Shown here piece by piece: positions 34,167-43,117 of a stretch of DNA of 60,042 bases (positions are counted from its first letter, which is position 1; each line of letters opens with the position of its first letter). The notes under the pieces are model-generated. The model was given only the letters and a program-made list of their open reading frames with translations, was not told the DNA's origin and made no database searches. This DNA is from Clostridia bacterium (GTDB lineage: Bacteria; Bacillota; Clostridia; Christensenellales; Aristaeellaceae), in NCBI GenBank assembly GCA_017524615.1, contig JAFXVJ010000034.1:1-60042 (forward strand). Direction: 5' to 3'. The position numbers and the translations under genes are program-made.

Positions 34167-35065
34167 AACGATTCCGCATCGGTTATCAGACCCAGCGGCG
34201 GCTGCTGGGCTTTACCTTCCTGATTCCGTTCCTGCTGGGCTTTCTGATGTTCTTTGCCCTGCCCCTGGTGAATACGGTGATCTATTCCTTCAACCACATC
34301 ACCGTGGATGATGTGGGCGCCATGAAGCTGGAGCCGGTGGGCGTGCAGAATTACATCGACCTGTTCACCACAGAGGTCAGTACCCGCAGCCAGCAGATCC
34401 TGCGGGTGCTGGTGGATGAAAACTCCAACATGCTGGTGAATCTGCCGCTGATCACCTTGCTGTCCCTGTTCCTGGCGCTGCTGGCCAACCGGAAATTCAA
34501 GGGCCGGGCGCTGGTTCGCATGATCTTCTTCCTGCCCATCATTCTGGGCCTGGAAGTGGTGACCGATATGCTCACCGTCACCACCGGCAGCGACTGGGTG
34601 CAGGCCGGCGGCGGGCTGTTCTCCCAAAGCCTGGTGGCGCGGCTGCTGATCCGCTATACCTCGATCCCCAACCAGTATCTGCGCCAGCTGATTGCCTTCG
34701 TGGAGGATATTTTCTCCATCATTTCCCGCTCCGGCGTGCAAACGCTGGTGTTCCTGGCGGCGCTGCAGTCCATCAGCCCCAGCATGTATGAGGTGGCCAG
34801 GATCGAGGGAGCCACGGCCTATGAAACCTTCTGGAAGGTTACCATCCCTTCCATCCTGCACATTCTGCTGTTCGTGGTGGTGTACACCATCGTGGATCTG
34901 TTCCTCACCTCCCAGATTGCCGCCGAAGCCTATTCCTTCGCCTTTGAGAAAAACAAAATCGGCATTGGCTCGGCCCTGTCGGTGGTGTACATATTCAATG
35001 TGCTGATCATTCTGGGCCTGGTGCTTCTGATCACCCGAAAGGCGGTGGCAAACAATGCAAAATGA
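34163..35065 (+). CDS. Sugar ABC transporter permease, MalF-like (pair B)
   Basis: This 300-residue permease has six predicted helices and the EAA loop MYEVARIEGATAYETFWKVT at about residues 211-230. It is the second MalF-type protein in the operon and differs clearly from pair A. It overlaps DUF5696 upstream and its partner downstream by 4 and 11 bases, so the three are tightly coupled. Confidence 0.9.
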   Translation: MKRFRIGYQTQRRLLGFTFLIPFLLGFLMFFALPLVNTVIYSFNHITVDDVGAMKLEPVGVQNYIDLFTTEVSTRSQQILRVLVDENSNMLVNLPLITLLSLFLALLANRKFKGRALVRMIFFLPIILGLEVVTDMLTVTTGSDWVQAGGGLFSQSLVARLLIRYTSIPNQYLRQLIAFVEDIFSIISRSGVQTLVFLAALQSISPSMYEVARIEGATAYETFWKVTIPSILHILLFVVVYTIVDLFLTSQIAAEAYSFAFEKNKIGIGSALSVVYIFNVLIILGLVLLITRKAVANNAK

Positions 35066-36107
35066 GAGAAGAAAGCCGCTCAAACCGGTGCAGACCATGT
35101 CCGCAGCGAAAAAACGGGCCATGCACGCCCGCCTGTCCCCGGATCAAAAGATTTACCTGGCCAAGCGTCAGGTGTCGGGCTTCAGCATGAACCTGATCAC
35201 CTTCCTGCTCATCGCCGGGCTGTGCTTCGTGATCCTGTATCCCTTCATCCGGCTGGTGCCGTCGGTGCTGTCCAACATTGAGGATCTGGGCAATCCCAAC
35301 GTGATCTGGATCCCGGAAAAATTCTCCACCGTATCCTTCCAGGCGGCCTCCCGCATGATCATGCCGGAGGGCGTGATGACGATGGTGAAATCCATCGTGT
35401 ATGCCCTGGCGGTGATGGTCATTCAGGTGTTCATTTCCGCCATGACGGGCTACACCATGGCCCGGGTCAAATACAAGTGGACGGGCCTGCTGTATGTGGT
35501 GGTGGCGCTGTGCTTCCTGGTGCCCCGACAGTCTCTGCTGCTGGCTCAGTACATCTACTTCAATCACTTTGACGCCCTGGGCGTGATGCGGATTTTCGGC
35601 CAGGAGGTCAACCTGATCAACAAGCCGGTCACCCTGTATCTGATGGCCCTGCTGGGCTTCGGGGTGAATCAAAGCCTGTTCGTGCTGATTTTCAGCCAGT
35701 TCTTCAAAAATATCCCCAAAGAACTGGAGGAAGCGGCGCTGATCGACGGCTGCGGCTTCTACCGCACATATTTCCGCATCATGGTGCCCAATGCCATTCC
35801 CGCCATTGCCACCGTGGCCATCCTGGCCTTTGTGTGGAACTATGGCGACACCTACTACACCCGGTACTTTGACCCCAGCGGGCCGTATATGGCCTCCAAG
35901 CTGGCCACGACCTTCATCGACGCCAACAAGGTGACCTTGCTGGAGCGGGTGCGGGTATGGTACAATGTCCCCACCACCACCGACATGGCCTTCGACGCGC
36001 TGAAGCAGGCCGGTGTCCTGATTTTCCTGGCGCCGCTGCTGGTGCTGTATCTGTTCGCGCAGCGTTGGCTGGTGGAGAACCTGGAATCGTCCGGATTGGT
36101 GGGATAA
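35055..36107 (+). CDS. Sugar ABC transporter permease, MalG-like (pair B)
   Basis: This 350-residue permease has a long cytoplasmic N-terminus (about 45 residues, KPVQTMSAAKKRAMHARLSP) before six predicted helices. The EAA loop is LEEAALIDGCGFYRTYFRIM near residue 222. It completes the second permease pair. Whether pair B shares the same binding proteins as pair A or moves another oligosaccharide cannot be told. Confidence 0.88.
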   Translation: MQNERRKPLKPVQTMSAAKKRAMHARLSPDQKIYLAKRQVSGFSMNLITFLLIAGLCFVILYPFIRLVPSVLSNIEDLGNPNVIWIPEKFSTVSFQAASRMIMPEGVMTMVKSIVYALAVMVIQVFISAMTGYTMARVKYKWTGLLYVVVALCFLVPRQSLLLAQYIYFNHFDALGVMRIFGQEVNLINKPVTLYLMALLGFGVNQSLFVLIFSQFFKNIPKELEEAALIDGCGFYRTYFRIMVPNAIPAIATVAILAFVWNYGDTYYTRYFDPSGPYMASKLATTFIDANKVTLLERVRVWYNVPTTTDMAFDALKQAGVLIFLAPLLVLYLFAQRWLVENLESSGLVG

Positions 36108-36110
36108 GCG

Positions 36111-37559
36111 ATGAAAAAAGCGGTTATATGGTGTTTGCTGCTGGCGCTCGCGTGCGGGCGCAGGGCTGCCTGCGCCGGGGAAACAGATGTGCACATCGAC
36201 GAAAAGGTGACCTACCAGACGGTGGAGTCCTTCGGCGCCAGCGGCTGCTGGTGGAGCCAGTATATGGGCCTGTGGGATATGCCCTATGACGATACGGGCC
36301 GCGCCGCGCGGGACCAATTGGCCACGCTGCTGTATGACCGGAACTTCGGCATCGGCCTGACCAATTATCGCTACAACCTGGGCGCGGGCAGCGCGGACAG
36401 CGGAAAGGGTGAATACGGGGATCCCCATCGCAGGGCCCAGAGCTTCGAGACGGCGCCCGGCGTGTATGACTGGAATAAGGATGCGGGCGCGGTCTGGTTC
36501 CTGAACAAGGTGACGGAATTGGGCGCTCAGGAGGTGGTGCTGTTCTTCAACAGCCCCCTGGAGCGGCTCACGGAGAACGGCACCGCGCAAATGATCCAGG
36601 GCGGCAGCAGAACCAACATTGATCCCGCCCAATATGCCGCCTGGGCGGTCTATGCCTGCGACGTGGCGGAGCATTTCATCCAGTCGGGCGTACCCGTGCG
36701 GTTCATTTCACCGATCAACGAGCCCCAGTGGGATTGGTACGCCGGCAATCAGGAGGGCTGCCATTACGAGCCTCAGCAAATTGCGGGGGTGTACAAAGCG
36801 TTCCTGGAGGAGATGGAACGGCGGCCTGCTCTGGCCGCAGTGGAGCTGTCCGGCCCGGAAAGCGGCGAGTGGGGCGGGAAAACCACGCAGTACGTCAGCG
36901 CCATCCTCAATACCGCCGCGCTGAATGCTCACTTTTCCGCCATCGACTGCCACTCCTACTGGAGCGACACCCAGAGCAAAGTATCCTTCATGAATTGGAT
37001 GCGGGTGCACGCGCCGGACAAGAAGATCCGCATGAGCGAATGGTGTGAAATGGTCAACGGCACCGACGTGGGCATGGATTCCGCCCTGGTGCTGGCCCAC
37101 ACCCTGGCGGAGGATCTGACCGTGCTGAACGCCGTGTCCTGGAGCGTTTGGGTGGGGGTATCCCCCGGCGGGTATCACGACGGGCTGATCCACGCGGCGG
37201 AAAACGGCGCGGGCGGCATATCGCTGGTGCCGCTGAAGCGGCTGTGGGCGTATGGCAACTACACCAGATTCATCCGCCCCGGCTTCACGCGGGTGGAGGT
37301 CACCGGAGGAGAGGATTGCCAGGCCGTGGCCTTCACCGGGCAGGAATATGGCAAGCAGAAGCTGGTGGCGGTGCTGATCAACGACAGCCAGTCCCCCCGG
37401 GACGTGAAGCTCAGCGGAGCGTTTGCCAAGTATGACCGCATCACGGCGTATGAAACCTCCGCCGCGCGGAATCTGGTGAAAACTGCCGAGCGGGTGAGCA
37501 ACACGGCTTTTACCCTGGCGCCTCTGTCCGTGACCACCATCGTGTTTACGGAAGAGTGA
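36111..37559 (+). CDS. Glycoside hydrolase family 30 (candidate endo-beta-1,6-galactanase-like)
   Basis: This 482-residue exported enzyme has a signal peptide (residues 1-22), a GH30 TIM barrel and a small beta domain. The opening QTVESFGASGCWWS (about 35-48) is typical of clan GH-A GH30 enzymes. The acid/base is E203 in SPINEPQWDW and the nucleophile candidate is E309 in RMSEWCE. The C-terminal side domain (about 395-480; FIRPGFTRVEVTGGEDCQAVAFTG) completes the family fold. Subfamilies act on beta-1,6-galactan, beta-glucan or xylan. The glucuronidase neighbours favour galactan side chains of arabinogalactan, which is inference. It is the last gene of the transporter operon. Confidence 0.85.
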   Translation: MKKAVIWCLLLALACGRRAACAGETDVHIDEKVTYQTVESFGASGCWWSQYMGLWDMPYDDTGRAARDQLATLLYDRNFGIGLTNYRYNLGAGSADSGKGEYGDPHRRAQSFETAPGVYDWNKDAGAVWFLNKVTELGAQEVVLFFNSPLERLTENGTAQMIQGGSRTNIDPAQYAAWAVYACDVAEHFIQSGVPVRFISPINEPQWDWYAGNQEGCHYEPQQIAGVYKAFLEEMERRPALAAVELSGPESGEWGGKTTQYVSAILNTAALNAHFSAIDCHSYWSDTQSKVSFMNWMRVHAPDKKIRMSEWCEMVNGTDVGMDSALVLAHTLAEDLTVLNAVSWSVWVGVSPGGYHDGLIHAAENGAGGISLVPLKRLWAYGNYTRFIRPGFTRVEVTGGEDCQAVAFTGQEYGKQKLVAVLINDSQSPRDVKLSGAFAKYDRITAYETSAARNLVKTAERVSNTAFTLAPLSVTTIVFTEE

Positions 37560-37583
37560 CGGGACGGATGCCGGAAAGGAGCG

Positions 37584-37650
37584 GGAAGGGGCCTGGAGGG
37601 CGTTGCCATCAGATGCCCGCTGGGGTGGAAGCTCCACCCCAGCCCCTTCC
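37584..37650 (+). promoter_or_regulatory. GC-rich nested stem-loop between GH30 and GH112 genes
   Basis: GGAAGGGGC (37584-37592) can pair with GCCCCTTCC (37642-37650) and encloses a perfect inner hairpin CTGGGGTGGA-AGC-TCCACCCCAG (37620-37642). No T-run follows. It may be an attenuator or an RNA-processing site. The remaining bases up to 37847 show no gene. Confidence 0.5.
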
Positions 37651-37847
37651 GCCGGCGGGCACAGGATTTCACGGACTGCTTCATGAGTAGGCGGTCTTTT
37701 TGCTGTCCGCGCGTTTCCTCCGTTGCCTTCAGTCCTGTTTATTTGCTGGCCAGGATCGCACGCTTCACAAGAAAGCAAGCCCTCGGACTGAACAGAAAAA
37801 GAAACCCACGGAAAGCGCACCATCAACATATGACAGGAGAGAGAGCC

Positions 37848-40001
37848 ATGGACGATTACCGCACTGGTGGATTTACCCTTCCCGGGGAGGCCGGATATGA
37901 AGCGCTGACGCTGAAAATGGCAAAAAAATGGGGCGCGGACGTGATCCGTGACTCCGACGGCACCAGGCTGTCCCCCGAGATCGTGGAGGCGGGCTACAAA
38001 ATCTACTCCACAATCTGCATCATCCGGGAGCATAACGCCTTTGCCCAGGCCCACCCCGACGCCCAGCAGCAAACGTTCCTTTCCTCCGACGCCTTGCTGG
38101 CCACGGAGGACGAATTGGACATCGCGCCGCTGGCCGGCTATTTTGACCAGCAGTTCCAATTGAACGACTCCCCCGACGCCCTGCCCTTCTGGCAGGTGTG
38201 GGATCGGACGGAAAACCGCCTGCTGCCTGCCGGCGCATGGACATACGCCGATGGGATCGTGCGCGTCCGCGGCTGCGTACCCTATCACCGCTACACCGTT
38301 TCCTTCCTGGCCTGGCGCATCTGGGAGGAAATCAACATGTACAACCACACCACCAACCATTGGGAAAGCGAGCATTTGCGCCAACTGGACCCCCGCCATC
38401 CCCTGGCATGGGAATATTTGCAGCAGTGGCTGCGGGATTGGTGCAGGGACAATCCCCATACCGACGTGGTGCGCCTGACCTCCCTGTTTTACAATTTCGT
38501 GTGGATTTTCGGCAGCGATCTGCGTCGCCGCACCCGATTCGTGGACTGGGCCAGCTATGATTTCACGGTAAGCCCCGCGGCGCTGAACGCCTTTGAAAAA
38601 GCGTACGGCTACGCCCTGACGGCGGAGGATTTCATCAACAAAGGAAAATTGCAGGCCACCCACCGGCCGCCCACCGCCCACAAGCGGGATTATATGGATT
38701 TCATTCAGCGCTTCGTGGCGGAAAAGGCCAAAGCGCTGGTAGACATCATTCACGCCGCTGGGAAACAAGCCTATGTGTTTTACGATGACAGCTGGGTGGG
38801 CATGGAACCCTACGGCCGGTATTTTGCTTCCATCGGCTTTGACGGGCTGATCAAATGCGTGTTTTCCGGCTTCGAATGCCGTCTGTGCGCCGGGGCCCGG
38901 GTGCCCGTGCACGAATTGCGCTTCCACCCTTACCTGTTCCCGGTGGGCTTGGGCGGGGCCCCCACCTTTATGGCGGGTGGGCACCCGGAGCAGGACGCCA
39001 TGGCCTACTGGCTCCACGTGCGCCGCGCCCTGGCCCGGCAAAGCGTGGACCGCATCGGCCTGGGCGGCTATCTGCATCTGACCGTCGGCCAGGACGCCTT
39101 CAACGACGCCATCGAGGAAATGGGGATGGTATTCCGTCGCATCAAGGCCCTGCACGCCCTGGAAAAGCCGGCGGAATTGCCCGTCACCGTGGCGGTCATG
39201 CACACCTGGGGGGCCCTCAGGTCCTGGACGCTGTCCGGCCATTTCCACGAAACCGACGGCAATCTCCTGATCCATATCAACGAAGCGCTGTCGGGGCTGC
39301 CCGTGCGCGTGAAATTCGTCAGCTTTGAGGATGTGAAGCAAGGGGCCCTGCGGGATGCCGACGTGGTGATCAACGCGGGCCGGGCCGGCGACGCCTGGAG
39401 CGGCGGCGACGCCTGGCAGGACGCGGCTTTGACCGCTGAGATCACCCGGTTCGTATACGAGGGCGGCAGCCTGATTGGCGCCGGGGAGCCCTCCGCCGTA
39501 TCGGGGGCGGACGCGCGTTTTGCCCTGGCCCACGTGCTGGGCGTGGATCAGGACGACGGGGCCTACGCCTGTCACGGCGCCTGGGAATTCGTGACGGAGC
39601 CGGCCGATCCCTTCCTGATTGCCGACGAGGCCCTGGCCGCCACCGCCGGCATCCGACTGACTGCCCCCGACGTAAAGGTGCTGCGGCAGGCGGACGGTAC
39701 GCCCACCCTGACGCTGCGGCCCTTCGGCAAGGGCCGGGCCGTGTACATGGGCGGCTTTGCCTACAGCCCCCGGGCGGCCCGGATGCTGCTGGAAATGCTG
39801 CTGTATCTCACCGGCGCGGAGGGCAGGGCGGCCGGCCTGTGCAGCGATGCGCTGACGGAATGCGCCTGGTTTCCCCGGCAAAAGACGCTCATGCTGATGA
39901 ACAACGGCGACGCGCCTGTCCGCACAGCGGCGGCCTGGCCCGGCGGGGAGCGGGAATTCTTGCTGAAAGCCCACGAAACCCTGTTCCACACCGTGCCATG
40001 A
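37848..40001 (+). CDS. GH112 beta-galactoside phosphorylase (lacto-N-biose / galacto-N-biose / galactosyl-rhamnose phosphorylase)
   Basis: This 717-residue cytoplasmic enzyme matches the family length of about 720. It opens with GGFTLPGEAGYEALTLKMAKKWGADVIRDSDGT, characteristic of GH112, followed by an incomplete TIM barrel (NHTTNHWESEHLRQLDP, YVFYDDSWVGMEPYG), a Rossmann-like domain and a C-terminal beta domain. GH112 enzymes split galactosyl disaccharides with phosphate into galactose-1-phosphate and a free sugar. Known acceptors are GlcNAc, GalNAc and L-rhamnose. The plant-glycan context favours the rhamnose type, but the sequence alone does not decide. The start at 37848 follows GGAGAGAGAGCC; an upstream extension is arginine-rich noise. 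Confidence 0.9.
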   Translation: MDDYRTGGFTLPGEAGYEALTLKMAKKWGADVIRDSDGTRLSPEIVEAGYKIYSTICIIREHNAFAQAHPDAQQQTFLSSDALLATEDELDIAPLAGYFDQQFQLNDSPDALPFWQVWDRTENRLLPAGAWTYADGIVRVRGCVPYHRYTVSFLAWRIWEEINMYNHTTNHWESEHLRQLDPRHPLAWEYLQQWLRDWCRDNPHTDVVRLTSLFYNFVWIFGSDLRRRTRFVDWASYDFTVSPAALNAFEKAYGYALTAEDFINKGKLQATHRPPTAHKRDYMDFIQRFVAEKAKALVDIIHAAGKQAYVFYDDSWVGMEPYGRYFASIGFDGLIKCVFSGFECRLCAGARVPVHELRFHPYLFPVGLGGAPTFMAGGHPEQDAMAYWLHVRRALARQSVDRIGLGGYLHLTVGQDAFNDAIEEMGMVFRRIKALHALEKPAELPVTVAVMHTWGALRSWTLSGHFHETDGNLLIHINEALSGLPVRVKFVSFEDVKQGALRDADVVINAGRAGDAWSGGDAWQDAALTAEITRFVYEGGSLIGAGEPSAVSGADARFALAHVLGVDQDDGAYACHGAWEFVTEPADPFLIADEALAATAGIRLTAPDVKVLRQADGTPTLTLRPFGKGRAVYMGGFAYSPRAARMLLEMLLYLTGAEGRAAGLCSDALTECAWFPRQKTLMLMNNGDAPVRTAAAWPGGEREFLLKAHETLFHTVP

Positions 40002-40090
40002 TCCGGCTTCCGCGGTGTCCGTTCCGGACAGCGTGAACGTTCCGGGCAGCGGCGCATTTACCTTGCTGCGGCGCGCTGGAACCGGCATAC

Positions 40091-40140
40091 AGATCTTTCG
40101 GCTCTGTTCTGCTCTCGCTTCGCTCCGCTCAGGATGACAG
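40091..40140. repeat. Single copy of the CTCGCTTCGCTCCGCTC intergenic repeat arm
   Basis: This stretch shares the AGATC start, the alternating CTCGCTTCGCTCCGCTC core and the GGATGACA end with the arm at 91-139. The facing arm is missing here. The region 40002-40467 holds no gene, only this repeat, tandem GTGAAAAAGC-like units (40190-40235) and two terminators. Confidence 0.6.
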
Positions 40141-40238
40141 GCAAAGTCGTTTCCTTCTCCTTGACTTTCCGTGAAAAATCAAAAAAAGTGAGAAACCGCA
40201 AAAAACGTGAAAAGCGTGAAAAAGCGTGAAAAAACACG

Positions 40239-40272
40239 GGCCGTTCTCAGCGATGGGAGCGGCCTGTTTTTG
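40239..40272 (+). terminator. Rho-independent terminator (plus strand, GH112 side)
   Basis: GGCCGTTCTC (40239-40248) pairs with GGGAGCGGCC (40255-40264) including G-T pairs, followed by TGTTTTTG. Confidence 0.75.
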
Positions 40273-40327
40273 CAATCACGCATCCCCTCCCGGAGGCCAC
40301 GATCCGTTGCGTCCACCGTTTCGTATC

Positions 40328-40381
40328 ATAAAACGCCTGCCGCTTGATGAACACGCGTCGGCGTGGCTGAAGCGGCAGGCG
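40328..40381 (-). terminator. Rho-independent terminator of the sugar-phosphate-type operon
   Basis: On the minus strand a perfect 12-base-pair stem (40381-40370 with 40345-40334) encloses a second CACGC/GCGTG stem and is followed by TTTTAT. It lies about 85 bases after the aldolase stop. Confidence 0.75.
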
Positions 40382-40467
40382 CTTTGTATCCGGGATGTAT
40401 GGCGCGGCGTTGAGCGGATAAAAAACGGATGGAAAGACCCGCTTTTCCCTGCTTTACCCTGATCTAT

Positions 40468-41352
40468 TTATTCCTTACTGCCATTGTCGGCAAAATCAAA
40501 GGTGTAGCGGTTGGCGGAGCCGATCAACGCGATATAATCCTTCACGAAAGCCTTGATGGCGGCTTCGGCGGTTACCATGATGTTCAGATAATCGGTTTGC
40601 GGGTCTTCTGCCCACTTGGCCTTCATAGCGACCTCGGCGGCGTGGAAGGCATCGGTGCACACGTTGATCTTGTTGATCCCGCCTGCCACGGCGCGGCGGA
40701 TATTCTCCTCGCCGGAGCCGGAGCCGCCGTGCAGCACCAGCGGCATGCGCAGCGCGGCCTTCAGTTCGGCCAGCCGGTCAAAGTCCAGTTTGGGCACGTA
40801 GCCGGCAGGGTACTTGCCATGGGCTGTGCCGATGGCTACCGCCAGGGCGTCCACGCCGGTACGCTCCACGAATTCCACTGCCTGCGCAACGTTGGTAAAC
40901 ATATCGTCTGTGCGGCCGTCCCCGTCAGCGGCCTGACCCACATGCCCCAATTCCGCTTCCACGCTGATCCCCTTGGCGTGGGCCATATCCACGATGATCC
41001 GGGTGCGCCGCACATTTTCCTCAAAGGGCAGCGAGGAGGCGTCGATCATCAGGTTGGTGAAGCCCCAGTGGATGGCGTTGATTTCGGTTTGGAAATCCGG
41101 GCCGTGATCCAGGTTCAGGCAGACAGGCACATCGACCCGCTCCGCCATATTGCGGATCATGGGCAAGATGTCTTCATGGTGTGCCAGCTTGGCCATTTGG
41201 CTTCTGCCCATCTGCAGGATGATGGGAGAGCGCATTTCACTGGCGGCTTCGATAACGGCGCGGGCCATTTCCATGTTGACGCTGTTGACGGCCATGATGG
41301 CGTAGTGGTCCCGGTTGGCGGCATCAAGCATTCCTTTCATATTCACGAGCAT
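40468..41352 (-). CDS. Class II (metal-dependent) ketose-bisphosphate aldolase
   Basis: This 294-residue TIM-barrel enzyme has the class II aldolase metal site: H in LNLDHGPD, H in GTAHGKY and H in VLHGGSGSG, plus the acidic stretch EAELGHVG. It cleaves fructose-1,6-bisphosphate, tagatose-1,6-bisphosphate or a related ketose phosphate to triose phosphates. It is the last gene of the operon with the FbpABC-like transporter and YesL protein. A dedicated aldolase there suggests that the imported compound is, or becomes, a phosphorylated ketose. The glycolytic fructose-bisphosphate aldolase cannot be excluded. Confidence 0.85.
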   Translation of the reverse strand: MLVNMKGMLDAANRDHYAIMAVNSVNMEMARAVIEAASEMRSPIILQMGRSQMAKLAHHEDILPMIRNMAERVDVPVCLNLDHGPDFQTEINAIHWGFTNLMIDASSLPFEENVRRTRIIVDMAHAKGISVEAELGHVGQAADGDGRTDDMFTNVAQAVEFVERTGVDALAVAIGTAHGKYPAGYVPKLDFDRLAELKAALRMPLVLHGGSGSGEENIRRAVAGGINKINVCTDAFHAAEVAMKAKWAEDPQTDYLNIMVTAEAAIKAFVKDYIALIGSANRYTFDFADNGSKE

Positions 41353-41372
41353 GGCGGTAACGTCCTTTCTTT

Positions 41373-41996
41373 TTATGTGCGCTTTTGCGGTTTACGGAAG
41401 TGCGCTTTTTGGAATATCCGCGGCATCAGCTTCCAATGCGCGCAGGCGATCATGCCGGCCGCAAAGGGAAGGATGCCGTGGAAGAGGAAAATGCCCGCCA
41501 TCATCACGGCGGCCGTGATGAAAAGCAGCTGCAGGGAATCCCAGAAGCAGCGAAAGGCAAGGTCAAAGGCCTGGGCGAAGCAGGCGCGAACGGTCACGGG
41601 CCGATAGTGCACGATACAGGCAAACACCACCGACATCTCAAAGGCCAGCATCGTGGCCAGCACACAGACGGCGGTCATGGCCAGCGTATCCTGCACGGAA
41701 TCCCCCGCGCTGTAATACAGGATATCCAGCGTCAGCACGGCGATGGCAATCAAATGCAGCAGCCATACCTTCGTGGCCAGGGAAAAATGCTCCCGGAATG
41801 CGCGGAAAAAGATGGGCAGCGGCTTTTTTTCCTGATCCACCACGGCAGCGCGCATGCTGTCGTTGAGCGCCGCCGTGGAAGCGCCAACGGTCACGACACC
41901 CAGGCTGGTAAGCGTCCACATGATGCCCAGCAGGATGATATCCAGCAGCAGTTCAGGCAAGCGCTGGAAGGGGCTATGGCTTTCCCTGCGTTCCAT
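41373..41996 (-). CDS. DUF624 / YesL family membrane protein
   Basis: This 207-residue protein has four to five hydrophobic segments. The pattern WTLTSLGVVTVGASTAALND followed by a basic loop is the DUF624 signature, where loss of a TxG-containing first helix is rare. YesL-like proteins recur in sugar ABC-transporter operons of Bacillota. Here the gene sits one base downstream of the ATPase stop, and 20 bases before the aldolase. Its molecular role is not established. Confidence 0.82.
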   Translation of the reverse strand: MERRESHSPFQRLPELLLDIILLGIMWTLTSLGVVTVGASTAALNDSMRAAVVDQEKKPLPIFFRAFREHFSLATKVWLLHLIAIAVLTLDILYYSAGDSVQDTLAMTAVCVLATMLAFEMSVVFACIVHYRPVTVRACFAQAFDLAFRCFWDSLQLLFITAAVMMAGIFLFHGILPFAAGMIACAHWKLMPRIFQKAHFRKPQKRT

Positions 41997-41997
41997 A

Positions 41998-43116
41998 TCA
42001 GGCCCTCAGGGAGAGACTGCCCAGCGTGATCTGATTGGTGCTTTCCTTGTCGAAGAGCACAAAGCGGTTCCCCTCAAACGTAAAGCGGATGATGGAATCC
42101 ATCTTATAGTCCACAATGCCGAAATCAATGGCGGAGAGGATCGTTCCGCGGGCGTTCAGGGAGAGGATGGTATCCAGCCCCGTGGGAAGGGAGGAGATGA
42201 CCTTGCTTTCTATGCCGCCGGACGGAACGATTTTCACGGCCTCGGGCCGGATGCCCAGCACCAGTTCCTGGCCGCTGCGGATCTCGGCCGGTGAATTGGG
42301 ATGAAACAGGAGCGAGAAACTCTCCGCTTCCAGCTCGATGGCTCCGTCCCGGGGAGTGCCCTTGCAGGGCACGAAGTTCATGGAGGGATTGCCCATGAAG
42401 TCTGCGCAAAAGATATTCTGCGGGCTGCCGTAAAGCTCCAGGGGCGGGCTGTACTGCTGCAACACGCCCAGCTTCATCAGGCAGACCTTGCTGGAGAGGG
42501 TCATGGCCTCCGATTGATCGTGGGTCACATAGATGAAGGTGGCGCCCGTGTTCATGTGCAGCCGCTTCAATTCCGCGCGCATATCGTTGCGCAGTTTGGC
42601 GTCCAAGTTGGACAGCGGCTCATCCATCAGCAGAACCCGGGGATTGGGCGCCAGCGTGCGGGCGATGGCCACGCGCTGCTGCTGACCGCCGGAAAGCTCC
42701 GCGGGATAGCGGTCGATGTATTCGGCAATGCGCATGGTGTCGCAAATCTCTTTCACACGGCTTTCCACCCTGCTCTTTTCCCACTTCATGTTTTCCAGGC
42801 CGAAGGCGATGTTCCGCCGGACGGTCATGTGCGGCCAGAGGGCGTAATTCTGGAAAAGGAAACCCACGTTGCGCTTATCGGGCGAAATGTTGATGCCCTT
42901 ATCCTGGGAGAAAACGCACTGATCGTCAAAGTAGATTTCGCCCTCCGTGGGGGTTTCCAGGCCGGCGATCATGCGCAGGGTGGTGGTTTTTCCACAGCCG
43001 GAAGGGCCCAGCAGGGATACGAAATCCCCATCCTCGATGACCAGGTCCAGCTGATCCACCGCTTTTGAGCCCTTGGAAAACTGCTTGGTGATGTGTTCAA
43101 GTCTGATTCTTGGCAT
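41998..43116 (-). CDS. ABC transporter ATP-binding protein, FbpC/PotA-like
   Basis: This 372-residue ATPase has Walker A GPSGCGKTT (about 37-45), a Q-loop, the signature LSGGQQQR, Walker B VLLMDEP and the H-loop THDQSEA. The C-terminal 130 residues form an OB-like regulatory domain as in FbpC, PotA and MalK. It powers the fused permease encoded one base upstream. The same architecture serves iron, polyamine, aminoethylphosphonate and sugar-phosphate transporters, so the substrate must be judged from neighbours. Confidence 0.9.
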   Translation of the reverse strand: MPRIRLEHITKQFSKGSKAVDQLDLVIEDGDFVSLLGPSGCGKTTTLRMIAGLETPTEGEIYFDDQCVFSQDKGINISPDKRNVGFLFQNYALWPHMTVRRNIAFGLENMKWEKSRVESRVKEICDTMRIAEYIDRYPAELSGGQQQRVAIARTLAPNPRVLLMDEPLSNLDAKLRNDMRAELKRLHMNTGATFIYVTHDQSEAMTLSSKVCLMKLGVLQQYSPPLELYGSPQNIFCADFMGNPSMNFVPCKGTPRDGAIELEAESFSLLFHPNSPAEIRSGQELVLGIRPEAVKIVPSGGIESKVISSLPTGLDTILSLNARGTILSAIDFGIVDYKMDSIIRFTFEGNRFVLFDKESTNQITLGSLSLRA

Positions 43117-43117
43117 T

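Noticed and set aside
36708-40088. A 1126-codon minus-strand frame across GH30 and GH112
   Set aside because: It spans two recognisable plus-strand enzymes and shows no motif.
40190-40235. CRISPR array
   Set aside because: The GTGAAAAAGC-like units are short, contiguous and without spacers. No array was seen anywhere in the window.
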